Assembly: GCA_029240815.1 (NCBI GenBank)
Contig: JARDZO010000033.1
Coordinates: 1 to 50,044 of the forward strand
Source: Brevibacillus sp.
Lineage (GTDB): Bacteria > Bacillota > Bacilli > Brevibacillales > Brevibacillaceae
Reading direction: 5' to 3'
Length of the DNA stretch: 50,044 bases
Position 1 is the stretch's first letter, and every line of letters starts with the position of its first letter. Shown here piece by piece: positions 7,564-16,406 of the stretch. A program made the translations under genes and the position numbers. A model generated the notes under the pieces. That model saw nothing but the letters and a program-made list of their open reading frames with translations, was not told the DNA's origin and ran no database searches.

Positions 7564-8805
7564 ATGATGAGCCGTATTACCGTTTTGGCGCGAAACAACT
7601 ACTTTATCCTTTTGCTGCTTTTCATCGGCTGGAATATTGCCTATCTCGACCGGATGGTGATCAGTGTCGCCTTGACGTCGATCGGAACAGATTTGCAGTT
7701 GGAGGCAAGCTCGTTGGGTATTGTGCTCAGCAGTTTCTTTGCCGGCTACGCCTTGATGCAGATTCCGGGAGGTTGGCTTGCGGACAAGTACGGCTCTAAA
7801 AGAGTCATGATCGTGGCGCTGGTGATGTGGTCGTTGTTCACTGCGCTAACAGGAGTAGCATGGTCGCTAGCCTCCCTGTTGGTGATTCGCTTTCTGTTTG
7901 GGATCGGTGAAAGCGGGTTCCCCGCGGCAAGTTCGAAGGCGATCGCAGAGTACTTTCCAAAAGCGGAGAGGGCAAAAGCGCAGTCTGCCATGTTGTCGTC
8001 AAATGCTTTCGGTGCCGCTTTGGCTCCTTTGGTTGCCGCACCTATGATGCTGTGGCTGGGGTGGCGAATGATGTTTGTTGTCATTGCGCTGATTGGATTC
8101 GTTCTGGTTGCGGTGTACGCGGTATTTCTGCGCAAACCGGCTCAAAAGGAAGAGGGGCAGAAGAAAACTTCCGGAAGAAGCATGTCGATGAAAGATTTGC
8201 TGCAGACACCTACCATGTGGAAACTGGTGGCTGCCTGGTTCGGATTGGATGTCGTGTTGTGGGGTTTTGCGTCGTGGCTGCCGTCCTACCTGTTGAAAGT
8301 CCGCCATCTCGATTTGCTGCAGGCAGGTGTTGTCGCCTCTCTGCCTTTCTTCGCCGGGGGAGTGGCGATGATTCTCGGCGGTTGGCTTGTAGACAAGTAC
8401 TTTGCCGGTCGTGAAAAGTACTTTGTGATCATAGTTGAAATATTGGGGGCGCTCTTCCTTTACCTCATGTTTACCACGCAGGCTCTTCAAACGGCTGTCA
8501 TCTACCAGATCCTGTCCGCTTTTTTCCTGTATGCCGGATTCGCAGGAATTTGGGCACTCCCCCTTAAAGTCCTTCCCACTGAAGTGATGGGATCCGCCAC
8601 GGGCATGATTAATTTTGGTGGTCAAGTGGCCGGTTTTGTTTCTCCCATGGTGATGGGTTTTCTCATCAGCGCATTCAACGGCTCATATGACGCTGCCTTC
8701 TGGTTCCTGATCCTTTCCGCTGTGATTTCCATTATTGCCTGCATGACACTGGGCAATGCGCAAAGATCGCTGCAGATGAAAGTCGCTGGGGTGGAAGAAG
8801 CTTAA
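7564..8805 (+). CDS. MFS transporter, anion:cation symporter-like
   Basis: A 413-residue integral membrane transporter with about 12 hydrophobic segments. The N-terminus NNYFILLLLFIGWNIAYLDR resembles organic-anion symporters of the ACS family. Motif A is seen as GGWLADKYGSKRVM after TM2 and again as GGWLVDKYFAGREK in the second half. RFLFGIGESGFPAASSKAIAEYFP is also typical of ACS members. ATG 7564 and 7567 are both possible; GGGGGG at 7556-7561 suits 7567 slightly better. As the second gene after the D-aminoacylase it most likely imports that enzyme's N-acyl-D-amino acid substrate (inference). Confidence 0.85.
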   Translation: MMSRITVLARNNYFILLLLFIGWNIAYLDRMVISVALTSIGTDLQLEASSLGIVLSSFFAGYALMQIPGGWLADKYGSKRVMIVALVMWSLFTALTGVAWSLASLLVIRFLFGIGESGFPAASSKAIAEYFPKAERAKAQSAMLSSNAFGAALAPLVAAPMMLWLGWRMMFVVIALIGFVLVAVYAVFLRKPAQKEEGQKKTSGRSMSMKDLLQTPTMWKLVAAWFGLDVVLWGFASWLPSYLLKVRHLDLLQAGVVASLPFFAGGVAMILGGWLVDKYFAGREKYFVIIVEILGALFLYLMFTTQALQTAVIYQILSAFFLYAGFAGIWALPLKVLPTEVMGSATGMINFGGQVAGFVSPMVMGFLISAFNGSYDAAFWFLILSAVISIIACMTLGNAQRSLQMKVAGVEEA

Positions 8806-8826
8806 TGAGAGTTGTGAAAAGAGCAG

Positions 8827-8852
8827 AGGACAACATTTGTTGTCCTTTTTTT
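8827..8852 (+). terminator. Intrinsic terminator of the D-aminoacylase/MFS operon
   Basis: AGGACAACA pairs with TGTTGTCCT across a 2-base loop, followed by seven T. Confidence 0.85.
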
Positions 8853-8890
8853 CATACCAATAAGTGATATTCATCAAGGATACATAACTT

Positions 8891-9061
8891 ATGGAAAAAC
8901 GAGATCAAAGCCGACTAGCGAAGAATAGGCTTGTTAATCCCAACGGTAGAAGATACATTTTATCATTGTCTGGATTCCTGTATTGCGAAAAATGCGGCTA
9001 TAAAATGCTTTTTAAAGTTAGGTACAGCAAGCAACGTGGGCAGTATTGGAGCGTGTTATGA
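8891..9061 (+). pseudogene. Remnant of a large serine recombinase (zinc beta-ribbon domain)
   Basis: The frame contains NPNGRRYILSLSGFLYCEKC and continues GYKMLFKV, the recombinase zinc beta-ribbon pattern (xLSGxLxCxxCGxKM). A TGA at 9059-9061 interrupts it. The same frame then continues with VQTYKDESKCEW, as expected for the distal ribbon, before a second stop at about 9098. The catalytic serine domain and the rest are absent. It lies directly beside the 3' fragment of the split YyaL-type gene, so it marks an old insertion or deletion event. Confidence 0.6.
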
Positions 9062-9141
9062 GTTCAGACTTATAAAGATGAAAGCAAATGCGAGTGGTAG
9101 AGCCGATCTGGGAGAAAAGGCAGAGTGCCTGCTAAGCGTAA

Positions 9142-9372
9142 GACCAACAGACCCTGGCTTTTTTAGCAGCTGCCAACGAGGGGTATGAACCATACTCGTT
9201 TGTGGTTGTACATGACCCGGATCACTCCATCGGAGAGCTGGCAACAGCCGAAAAAAATAAACAGATGCAAACGGATCAGGTGACCGCTTACATCTGTGAG
9301 AATTTTTCTTGTCAGGCTCCGACAACGGATTTGCAGCAATTTGCTCAAGCATTACAGAAAACGACTCCGTAA
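9142..9372 (+). pseudogene. C-terminal remnant of the thioredoxin-domain (YyaL/DUF255-type) gene
   Basis: An open stretch without a start codon reads QQTLAFLAAANEGYEPYSF and later TAYICENFSCQAPTTDLQQF, ending at TAA 9370-9372. The block T-A-Y-x-C-E-N-x-x-C-x-A-P-T-T-D is the conserved C-terminal signature of YyaL/SSP411-type proteins. It complements the N-terminal remnant at 4820. A stop at 9139-9141 precedes it, so it cannot be expressed as part of a longer protein. Confidence 0.72.
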
Positions 9373-9388
9373 AAGGAACGGCGTTGAC

Positions 9389-10423
9389 TTAAAAGCGCTG
9401 ACGCCTAAGACGATTTCGTGGAAAGGCGATCCGGCACAATGTCGTTAAACCGAGATAGCCAAATAACGGATAGAGAAACATCAAGAGCTGTGAATAGCCG
9501 ATCAGACAGAGGGCAAACGCTGCCAGGAACAGAAACAGATACAGGCGTGTCTCCGGTACATCAAAGATCTCGCGGAGCTGTTGACCGATCCCGAAGACGT
9601 TGGAAATGAGCGTTGTGAAAATTTCGGAGTAGAGGACAAACACAAAAAATAGCTGCAACCACTCATTCCATTGGTCTGTGACAAACAGGATAGGGATGTC
9701 CATGAACCTTACGTCATCCCAATTTGCCAGCATGGCCGTGTGGACCACGAGCAACATGAAGCCGAGGACGACTCCACCGATGACTGCGGCACGAAAAAGA
9801 ATGACTGGTTCCCGTATAGCATATCCGATAGGGATGAGAACAGATTGAGCCATGGCGAGGTTGAAGGAGACGTACAGGACGGTTTTCCAAAGAAAAACGT
9901 AATCGCTGGGAGCCGCAATGGGAAGTGGGGAATCGACATTTCCCTTGAGCAGAATGAGGATAGCAAACAACAGCATGGAAGGAACGACGATCGCATTGAC
10001 CACAAGCAAGCGCTCGAGTCCTTGCCGCAATATCAGAAGGGCGAGAAAAAGCGTTGCGATGGTACCTGCGATGTATGGGATGTGGAACTGTTCCTCCAGT
10101 ACAGAGCCGGCACCTGCCAGCATTACGGTCGTGACGCCAAACAAAGTCAGGAAGACGAGCACATTCATCGTGCCCCCCACGAACCGCCCGAACAACTGTT
10201 GATTAAACGATTCATAGGACGGTGTACGCATCTGGTGTGCGAGCAGCATCATTTTGTATCCGAGCCATACAAATAATGCGGTGGCAGTCAAAATACCGAT
10301 GGTACCCGCATGGCCGTAAGATGTAAAAAAAGCGAGAATTTCCTGACCGCTGGCGAACCCGGCTCCGACCACTGTTCCGATGTAAGTGGCAGCGACCTGT
10401 ACACTTTTTCCCCACAAGTTCAT
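9389..10423 (-). CDS. YkvI-family membrane protein (putative transporter)
   Basis: A 344-residue polytopic protein with about ten hydrophobic segments. The N-terminus VAATYIGTVVGAGFASGQEI carries the helix-breaking G-x-x-x-G-A-G-F-A-S-G motif. This motif is shared by YkvI-type proteins and the wider LeuT-like/branched-chain transporter fold. Substrate is unknown. I chose ATG 10423, preceded by AAAGGAA at good spacing. The 46 in-frame codons further upstream read through the promoter region and are Lys/Phe/Cys-rich rather than membrane-like. It is transcribed alone, behind a terminator of the gene at 10539. Confidence 0.75.
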   Translation of the reverse strand: MNLWGKSVQVAATYIGTVVGAGFASGQEILAFFTSYGHAGTIGILTATALFVWLGYKMMLLAHQMRTPSYESFNQQLFGRFVGGTMNVLVFLTLFGVTTVMLAGAGSVLEEQFHIPYIAGTIATLFLALLILRQGLERLLVVNAIVVPSMLLFAILILLKGNVDSPLPIAAPSDYVFLWKTVLYVSFNLAMAQSVLIPIGYAIREPVILFRAAVIGGVVLGFMLLVVHTAMLANWDDVRFMDIPILFVTDQWNEWLQLFFVFVLYSEIFTTLISNVFGIGQQLREIFDVPETRLYLFLFLAAFALCLIGYSQLLMFLYPLFGYLGLTTLCRIAFPRNRLRRQRF

Positions 10424-10490
10424 ACCGGTCTGTTCCTTTCCAAATGGGATGCTAGTACAAGTGTATGATCGTCCGTCGAAAACAGAAGGA

Positions 10491-10527
10491 AAAAAGGCGA
10501 CTGGCTTTTGGCCAACCGCCTTTTTCT
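10491..10527 (-). terminator. Intrinsic terminator after the permease gene at 10539
   Basis: AAAGGCG..TGGC pairs with GCCA..CGCCTTT around a TTTT loop. The minus-strand side ends in a T run; the structure is near-symmetric. Confidence 0.75.
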
Positions 10528-10538
10528 TTCTTCGCCAC

Positions 10539-11936
10539 TCACAAGAGAAACATGGCGACAATTGTCGTAACGAGCAACCCGATGGCTACCGGGTACAAAT
10601 TTCGTCGAGCAAGCTCAAAGGGATCGACTCCGCAAATGGCTGCCGCCGGAATCAGCGCCCACGGTATGATGGTTCCTCCACCGACCCAGATGGCCGCAAT
10701 TTGACCGAGTGCCGTCAGGGTAGCGACACCTGAACCGAGTGCTGTCGCAAATAGCTGCGCCAAGGACCCTGCCAACGTAATACCGGAGAAACCAGAGCCA
10801 TCTAATCCCGTGATGACACCGACAGCGGTCAAGGTAAGTGCCGCAATTTCTTTACTGATCGGGATGGTCTGAGCCAGAGCGACACCCAGGTCATTGACGA
10901 TGCCATGCGAGCCACTCGGGAGCACTTCACCGAATACTTTGACGAAGCCGCTGTCACCCATATAGAAAAAAGCGGCAATCGGGATGACGGGACCGAACAC
11001 TTTGAATCCAAACTGGAAGCCCTGGATCAAATGAGAAGTGACCTCTTCCAGTCCTTTTTCCTTATGCGCGAGCATCGTGGCGATGATCAAGATCAACAAG
11101 GCGGTTCCGCCCACGAGTGCAGTGGCATCGCCTCCGCGCAAATCAAAGGCGAACATGGCTGCTACGTCAAGCAAAAAGAGAATGGGAACTGCGGCTGCGA
11201 GCGTATTGCGCACACCGGTTGCAAGTGGAACCTTAACCGATGTAAATACGGAATCCGGTACAGCTGTTTCATTTGTCGGTGCGGGTATATTTCCGATTTT
11301 CATATCTTTGCGCAAATACCAGAAGGCAGCGACTGTGGTGACTACCCCCATGACAATGACGAGGGGAATACTCGCAGAAATGACGTCGCCAACTGGTATA
11401 CCTGCCGCTTTTGCCGTTAAGGTAGGGGCGCCTTGGATGACAAAGTCACCCGACAAAGCGATCCCGTGTCCAAACAAGTTCATAGCGATTGCCACGCCAA
11501 TAGCCGGCAGCCCAGCACGCAGGGCGACAGGCAACATGACGGCACCGATCAGCGCGACACCCGGGGATGGCCAGAAAAACCACGAGATGACCATCATGAC
11601 AAGGCCAATCACCCAGTAAGCGAGTGTAGCGTTGCGGATCAAGTGAGTCATCGGCCGAATCATGGTTTCATTCACACCCGTATCTGTCAGGACGTGACTC
11701 ATGGCAACAATGATGCAGATGACCAAGATCGTGGGCAACAATTCTGTGATGGCATAAATAAAGCTCCCGAAAATGCCTCCGATGGCTGTCGTGATTGATC
11801 CGGTAGCAACCAATCCGAGAATGGCAATTCCGACAATGCTGATCAGGCTGGTGTCACGCCGTAAAACCATTAATAGAATAATGCCCAGAACAAACAATAC
11901 GTAGACGCCGTGCAGCCAAGCAAGTTCAATACCCAT
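10539..11936 (-). CDS. Multi-spanning putative permease of the ion-transporter type
   Basis: A 465-residue membrane protein with about 12 hydrophobic segments and the inverted-repeat feel of the ion-transporter superfamily (GntP/CitMHS/DctM-like). Notable loops are GHGIALSGDFVIQGAPTLTA, which looks like a re-entrant substrate loop, and GVITGLDGSGFSGITLAGSLA in the second half. The C-terminus has WVGGGTIIPWALIPAAAICG. I cannot name the substrate. The start ATG follows AAGGAGGG. It stands alone and is oriented divergently from the MoxR ATPase at 12130. Confidence 0.65.
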   Translation of the reverse strand: MGIELAWLHGVYVLFVLGIILLMVLRRDTSLISIVGIAILGLVATGSITTAIGGIFGSFIYAITELLPTILVICIIVAMSHVLTDTGVNETMIRPMTHLIRNATLAYWVIGLVMMVISWFFWPSPGVALIGAVMLPVALRAGLPAIGVAIAMNLFGHGIALSGDFVIQGAPTLTAKAAGIPVGDVISASIPLVIVMGVVTTVAAFWYLRKDMKIGNIPAPTNETAVPDSVFTSVKVPLATGVRNTLAAAVPILFLLDVAAMFAFDLRGGDATALVGGTALLILIIATMLAHKEKGLEEVTSHLIQGFQFGFKVFGPVIPIAAFFYMGDSGFVKVFGEVLPSGSHGIVNDLGVALAQTIPISKEIAALTLTAVGVITGLDGSGFSGITLAGSLAQLFATALGSGVATLTALGQIAAIWVGGGTIIPWALIPAAAICGVDPFELARRNLYPVAIGLLVTTIVAMFLL

Positions 11937-12129
11937 TGCGAACCCTCCTTTTTATTTTCTCCGTTTGCAATTCCGTTTGTCACAACATATGCGGAAGGGC
12001 AAATATGGGTGAGAGCGGAGAATGAGGGAGGTTCCTTGGAAAACTGGCATTTTTGACCACGGTATGCGACTATAAATGAAGTCAGTGCCATTTTAACCAT
12101 ACTTGGGATCCTAGTACGAGGGGGGACAG

Positions 12130-13473
12130 GTGCTGCCTCACCTCCATCCATTGGGGCGAGCACGAAATGCCATGAGTACAACAACACCAATCCAACGAAA
12201 AATGGAGCAAGCAATTGAGCTATTGGAACGTCGCTTTTTAGAACGAAGTGAATTGATTCGTCTCTTGATGCTCGGAATGATCAGCGGGGAAAATGCACTC
12301 CTGATCGGTCCGCCGGGAACGGCTAAATCGCAGCTGGCGAGAGCTGTTTCCCATTTATTTGGATCCGAGCATTGGTTTGAATATTTATTGACCCGTTTCA
12401 CGACACCTGACGAAATTTTTGGGCCTGTTTCCTTGCAACAACTCAAACTGGATCAATACGTGCGCAAAACAGATGGTTATTTGCCTGCTGCCCAGTTTGC
12501 ATTTCTGGATGAGATCTTCAAGGCAAACAGTGCCATTTTGAATGCTCTGCTGTCTATTTTAAATGAGCGGATTTACTTTAACGGGCGTGAAAAAGAAGCG
12601 GTACCTTTGCAATTTCTGATGGCAGCATCCAATGAATTACCCGACGATGACGAACAACTGGCAGCCCTATACGACCGGTTTCTGTTTCGGTATGAGGTCG
12701 GGTATTTGCAGCATGCATCCAGCTACGAAAAAATGTTCTCGTTACCGAACGCTCCGTTACCAGTCGTATTTTCCTTGTACGACGTAACCGATGTACAAGC
12801 TGCTGCAGCTAATGTGACCATCCCGGAATCCGTCATCTATTTCCTGTATAGAGTCAAGCAAGACATGGAGGCGAAAGAATACCGCTTGTCGGACCGCCGA
12901 TGGAGCAAGATCGCCCATGTCTGGAAAACTTCAGCTGCCTTGCATGGCCGTGAGCAGGTCACGATCTGGGATACGATCTTCACCCCTCATATGATGTGGG
13001 ATGTACCGGAAGATTTGTCCGTGATGAGAGAGCTGTTTGAAAACCAGTTTACAGAAATGCTCAAGGCTGAGCTGGAAAATGACCTCCCCTTGCGCAGATT
13101 CAATCAGATCGCCGAAAAATGGACGGCGAAAGAATCTGACCTGCACGCTTTTCAATTCAAGAAAGAGGTCGGTGCTAAAATGGGCAAGGAAGCCATGGAG
13201 CGTAATCGAAAGCTCTTGGAGGAGAGTCGAGCTGAATTGGAGGAGACTGCCAGAGAGCTGCGTAATCGTTTAATGCAATGGCAAAAACGGGAGCAGGATT
13301 TGTCAGTATACATATTTGAAAAAAACAGACTGATCCATAATCCGGAAAAGTACACCGTGAAATACGCGTACCTTCGTATAGAAGGAGAGCGCATCCTGCA
13401 GCAGCTCCAGAAAACGTACCGGACGGTGTTTGATCAGGAGATTGCCGGCACGGAGTACGACTATACGCTCTAG
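12130..13473 (+). CDS. MoxR-family AAA+ ATPase, RavA-like
   Basis: A 447-residue AAA+ ATPase. Walker A is GPPGTAKS (about residues 60-67), Walker B is FAFLDEIFK, followed by NSAILNALLSILNERIYFNG and the sensor region MAASNELPDDDEQLAALYDRFLFR. The C-terminal half has the RavA-type lid and a long coiled coil. RavA-type ATPases act with a VWA-domain partner, encoded 12 bases downstream, as a chaperone-like pair. GTG 12130 has GAGGGGGG upstream; ATG 12172 is an alternative start with no clear ribosome binding site but a more family-like N-terminus (MSTTTPIQRKMEQA). Confidence 0.85.
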   Translation: MLPHLHPLGRARNAMSTTTPIQRKMEQAIELLERRFLERSELIRLLMLGMISGENALLIGPPGTAKSQLARAVSHLFGSEHWFEYLLTRFTTPDEIFGPVSLQQLKLDQYVRKTDGYLPAAQFAFLDEIFKANSAILNALLSILNERIYFNGREKEAVPLQFLMAASNELPDDDEQLAALYDRFLFRYEVGYLQHASSYEKMFSLPNAPLPVVFSLYDVTDVQAAAANVTIPESVIYFLYRVKQDMEAKEYRLSDRRWSKIAHVWKTSAALHGREQVTIWDTIFTPHMMWDVPEDLSVMRELFENQFTEMLKAELENDLPLRRFNQIAEKWTAKESDLHAFQFKKEVGAKMGKEAMERNRKLLEESRAELEETARELRNRLMQWQKREQDLSVYIFEKNRLIHNPEKYTVKYAYLRIEGERILQQLQKTYRTVFDQEIAGTEYDYTL

Positions 13474-13485
13474 GAGGTGGGGAAG

Positions 13486-15198
13486 ATGATCATTCGTGCC
13501 AGTCGCGTGGACCGGTATCTGTTTGATACATATCTCGCCTCGTCGCGTACGGCTTTGGAATGGGTTCAGGAAGCGAAGACACGTGCACCCTGGTTTGAAT
13601 TGGAGCTGTTTGCCGATTTCTTTCTCGTCTTTTACCTGGAGAAACCGGAAGTCGATTTGACTCAAGAAGCGACGCCCTTTCACCATTGGATGATTCGCAC
13701 ACTCATGAAACAGTATTTTACCCGAATGATTCATCCACGGACGGTTGGACAGGAAAGCGCAGCTTTCAAGACGGCAATAAAAGCCTTGCTCTGGTTGACT
13801 GAGACCTTTGCAGAGGAAGTGCTACAGCGTGAAAAAGATCAAAAGATAACCCCGCTGGTCGCAGGGTTGCAGGAGAAACAGGGGCAGGAAGGAAACCAGG
13901 AAGCGCGATTGTCCGAGCTCTTGACAAATAAGCAGGTCGCGAAGCTGCAGCTGGTAGGTTATACCCTGCAGCAAGGCAAGCGTATGGTCGAGGACAAGCA
14001 AGAAGCTCTAGACACGAAACCCCTGGTACGAGCTGAGATCCAATCCTTGCAGGAACGCATTTCGCACATGCGGGAAGAAATGACCGTCCAGTTTACGAAG
14101 CGCACCAAGCTGTTGCAAAAGGTGAAAAAGCTGGAAGAAGAATTGACGCAGAAAGAAAAACAGCTCGATCGGCTCAATCGACAGGAAAAAGAAGCCATTG
14201 CCTCTTTTGAAAGCGAGCTAGGGCATTGGCTGGAAAAATCGCTAAAACAATCTCTTTCCAAAGAAGAGTTTGATACCTTGTTTGTCGACGAATTGTTTAC
14301 GGCCAGCCAACGCTTTGCCAATCGCAGCTGGGGTCATGATTTAGGCAAGCTGCGCCGTCAGAGCTTTGAGCAGTACATCAAATGGCTGGAAAAGCTGAAA
14401 CGCCATCCAGATCTAGTGGCTTTTCTCGAGGAAATCGGACGAAATGTCCACCATTTTCGAGTCAAACGTAAAGAAATCCGTACGAAGCAGTTACCTGAGG
14501 AATACTACGATCTGCGCCAATCAGGAGACATTGCTCACATGTTGCCTGGAGAAGCGGTATTACTGGCTGATCCCGATTACGAGGCGTATTTTATGCTAAA
14601 GTGGTTCGAGCAAAAGCTGATGACCTACGACACGACCGGCTGGGTAGAAGAACCGCCAAAGGGACCCGTCATCTGCATGCTCGATACCTCGCACTCGATG
14701 CGAGGACCAAAACTTCGCCTTGCCCAACTTTTCGTCATGACATTTGCCGCTCTCGCTATGCTGGAGAAACGTAATTTTGTCCTCCTGCTTTTTGGAGCGA
14801 AAGGTGAGTTGCGCGAACAAGTGCTCTATCACAAGAAACCGGATTGGGCTGCCTTTTACGGTTTGGCTCAAATGGCTTTTGGTGGAGGGACACATTTTGA
14901 TTCTCCGATGAAGCGCGGGATTGAGCTGGTGAATGAGGAAAAGGCATTGCGTGGAGCAGATTTCGTTATGGTAACGGATGGAGTAGGGGGAATATCTCCC
15001 TATGTTCAGGATCAGCTGGCTGAACTGGGAAAACGAAAGCAAGTGCGCTTGAACAGCCTCATTATTGGTTCTGCACGCCAGCATTTGGTACAGACCTACG
15101 ATATTTTAGGCGTTTCCCACCGTGTCCGCTTTGCCACTTCTTGGGAGACTGATCAGGAGCAGACAGCTGGAATGTTGCTGGATGTGTTCCAATCCTAG
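13486..15198 (+). CDS. VWA-domain protein, ViaA-like partner of the RavA-type ATPase
   Basis: A 570-residue cytoplasmic protein. The first 280 residues are helical with a charged coiled coil around residues 180-245. A C-terminal VWA domain carries the metal-ion-dependent adhesion site D-T-S-H-S at about residue 400 (ICMLDTSHSMRG), then MAFGGGTHFDSPM and VMVTDGVGG. Order and overlap with the upstream ATPase match RavA-ViaA operons. ATG 13486 lies 6 bases after AGGAGGTG; the GTG within that motif is not a start. The client or process served in Firmicutes is not known. Confidence 0.85.
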   Translation: MIIRASRVDRYLFDTYLASSRTALEWVQEAKTRAPWFELELFADFFLVFYLEKPEVDLTQEATPFHHWMIRTLMKQYFTRMIHPRTVGQESAAFKTAIKALLWLTETFAEEVLQREKDQKITPLVAGLQEKQGQEGNQEARLSELLTNKQVAKLQLVGYTLQQGKRMVEDKQEALDTKPLVRAEIQSLQERISHMREEMTVQFTKRTKLLQKVKKLEEELTQKEKQLDRLNRQEKEAIASFESELGHWLEKSLKQSLSKEEFDTLFVDELFTASQRFANRSWGHDLGKLRRQSFEQYIKWLEKLKRHPDLVAFLEEIGRNVHHFRVKRKEIRTKQLPEEYYDLRQSGDIAHMLPGEAVLLADPDYEAYFMLKWFEQKLMTYDTTGWVEEPPKGPVICMLDTSHSMRGPKLRLAQLFVMTFAALAMLEKRNFVLLLFGAKGELREQVLYHKKPDWAAFYGLAQMAFGGGTHFDSPMKRGIELVNEEKALRGADFVMVTDGVGGISPYVQDQLAELGKRKQVRLNSLIIGSARQHLVQTYDILGVSHRVRFATSWETDQEQTAGMLLDVFQS

Positions 15199-15250
15199 AG
15201 CCTGTGTTACATTATTTTTGTTTCTTGTTCAGGCTTGAGCAAATCCATAA

Positions 15251-15300
15251 AAAAGAGCGGCAGTCCAGATCGAATCAATCGGTCCGCGCTGCCGCTCTTT
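15251..15300. terminator. Bidirectional terminator between the VWA and exonuclease genes
   Basis: AAAGAGCGGCAG pairs perfectly with CTGCCGCTCTTT over a long loop. The T-rich flank serves the plus strand and the A-rich flank the convergent minus-strand gene. Confidence 0.85.
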
Positions 15301-15305
15301 ATTCA

Positions 15306-16184
15306 TTAGCCGACTCTGCTAACCATCGTGCGGCCAAATTCGAGCTCTTCAAATTTTTCATGGACAACGGTACGATCATATTCCCAGGATGCTGCCTCTA
15401 ATGAAAATTCGATCGGTACGTCGCGGATAATCGTCGCGAGCTTTTGACTCAAGTACACCTGATCACGGTGTTCTTCTAGTTTCCCGCGCATTTTAGGTGT
15501 GCAATTATGGAGGTTCGTATATAAACGGTCCAGATCGCCATGCTCGGTGATCAGCTTCGTAGCTGTTTTTTCTCCGATTCCCGGACAGCCAGGTATGCAA
15601 TCCGAAGTATCGCCCATCAATGCTTTTACATCCACCACTTGCTCGGGAGCGATGCCGCGGAGAGTGAGCAAGCTTGCCGGGTTGTAGTGCTCGTGCTTCC
15701 CGCCATTTTTCAAGATTTTCACGCTAACCAGATCAGAGACCAATTGCAGACTGTCATAATCACCTGACGCAATAACAACTTGATGACCGTTTGCGGAAAG
15801 GTTTGTGCTTAATGTGCCCAAAACGTCGTCACCTTCATAGCCTGGACATCCCAGATTGGGAATGGAAAAAGCAGCCGTTACTTCTTTGACCAGATCAAAT
15901 TGAGGAATTAACTCTTCCGGAGGAGCTTGACGATTTGATTTGTACCCATCGTACCATTGACTGCGTACGAGAGATTCACGGGAGGCGACATCCCATCCAA
16001 CGATGAGATGGGTAGGCTTGACCAAGTCTGCATAGTCCAACATCATTTTGGTGAACCCGTAGACCGCATTCGTATAGACGCCAGTCGACGTTTGACGGTA
16101 ACCACCCGCCCATGCAGAACCATAAAACGCACGAAATAAAAAGCTCATTCCATCAATGAGCAGTACTTTTCCGGATTGACTCAC
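15306..16184 (-). CDS. 5'-3' exonuclease (DNA polymerase I N-terminal-domain type, YpcP-like)
   Basis: A 292-residue FEN-type nuclease that stands alone, without a polymerase domain, like Bacillus YpcP. It removes RNA primers or 5' flaps. PIN-like acidic residues are visible in VLLIDGMSFLFRAFY, VGWDVASRES, GYEGDDVLGTLS, VIASGDYDSLQL and ALMGDTSDCIPGCPGIGEKTA. The last block includes the helix-hairpin-helix. GTG 16184 follows AGAGGAGC; the upstream ATGs at 16208 and 16202 lie in or before that site. It converges with the VWA gene on a shared terminator. Confidence 0.9.
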   Translation of the reverse strand: MSQSGKVLLIDGMSFLFRAFYGSAWAGGYRQTSTGVYTNAVYGFTKMMLDYADLVKPTHLIVGWDVASRESLVRSQWYDGYKSNRQAPPEELIPQFDLVKEVTAAFSIPNLGCPGYEGDDVLGTLSTNLSANGHQVVIASGDYDSLQLVSDLVSVKILKNGGKHEHYNPASLLTLRGIAPEQVVDVKALMGDTSDCIPGCPGIGEKTATKLITEHGDLDRLYTNLHNCTPKMRGKLEEHRDQVYLSQKLATIIRDVPIEFSLEAASWEYDRTVVHEKFEELEFGRTMVSRVG

Positions 16185-16274
16185 TGTTGTAGCTCCTCTC
16201 ATAACCAACTATACGCAACATTATAGCATACGAGCCCAATTGATCTTTGTCAGATTTTACATCTCAAAAACTGC

Positions 16275-16306
16275 GTATGCTTGCGAGCGGCGGTGGGATG
16301 ATAGTA
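16275..16306 (+). promoter_or_regulatory. Candidate sigma-G promoter for the SASP gene
   Basis: GTATGCT at 16275-16281 and GATAGTA at 16300-16306, 18 bases apart, resemble the forespore sigma-G boxes. If used, the transcript would begin near 16313 and carry the hairpin and tRNA-like fold that follow. The match is partial. Confidence 0.3.
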
Positions 16307-16347
16307 TCACGAGAGGTCAACCAAACGCCTCTCGCACCAAATATCAT

Positions 16348-16406
16348 CTTCCGGTCTCGACCGGCGAGAAGCAAATGCGCTGACGGTTCAACCCCGTCCC
16401 GGAAGA
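16348..16406 (+). ncRNA. tRNA-like fold in the leader of the SASP gene
   Basis: The 5' strand CTTCCGG (16348-16354) pairs perfectly with CCGGAAG (16399-16405) as a 7-bp acceptor-like stem. Abutting it with no gap is a T-arm: stem GACGG/CCGTC (16382-16386, 16394-16398) with the 7-base loop TTCAACC, including the G53:C61-type closing pair. A single T (U8-like) precedes a CTCG/CGAG D-arm-like hairpin whose loop ends in GG. A short AGC/GCT arm stands where the anticodon arm would be. At about 59 bases it is too short for a tRNA. A CGAGAGG/CCTCTCG hairpin (16310-16334) and a GATGATA/TATCATC pairing (16297-16348) lie just upstream. Confidence 0.5.

Noticed and set aside
16348..16406. Ordinary tRNA gene
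   Set aside because: Only about 27 bases lie between the acceptor 5' strand and the T-arm, too few for normal D and anticodon arms, and no CCA is encoded.
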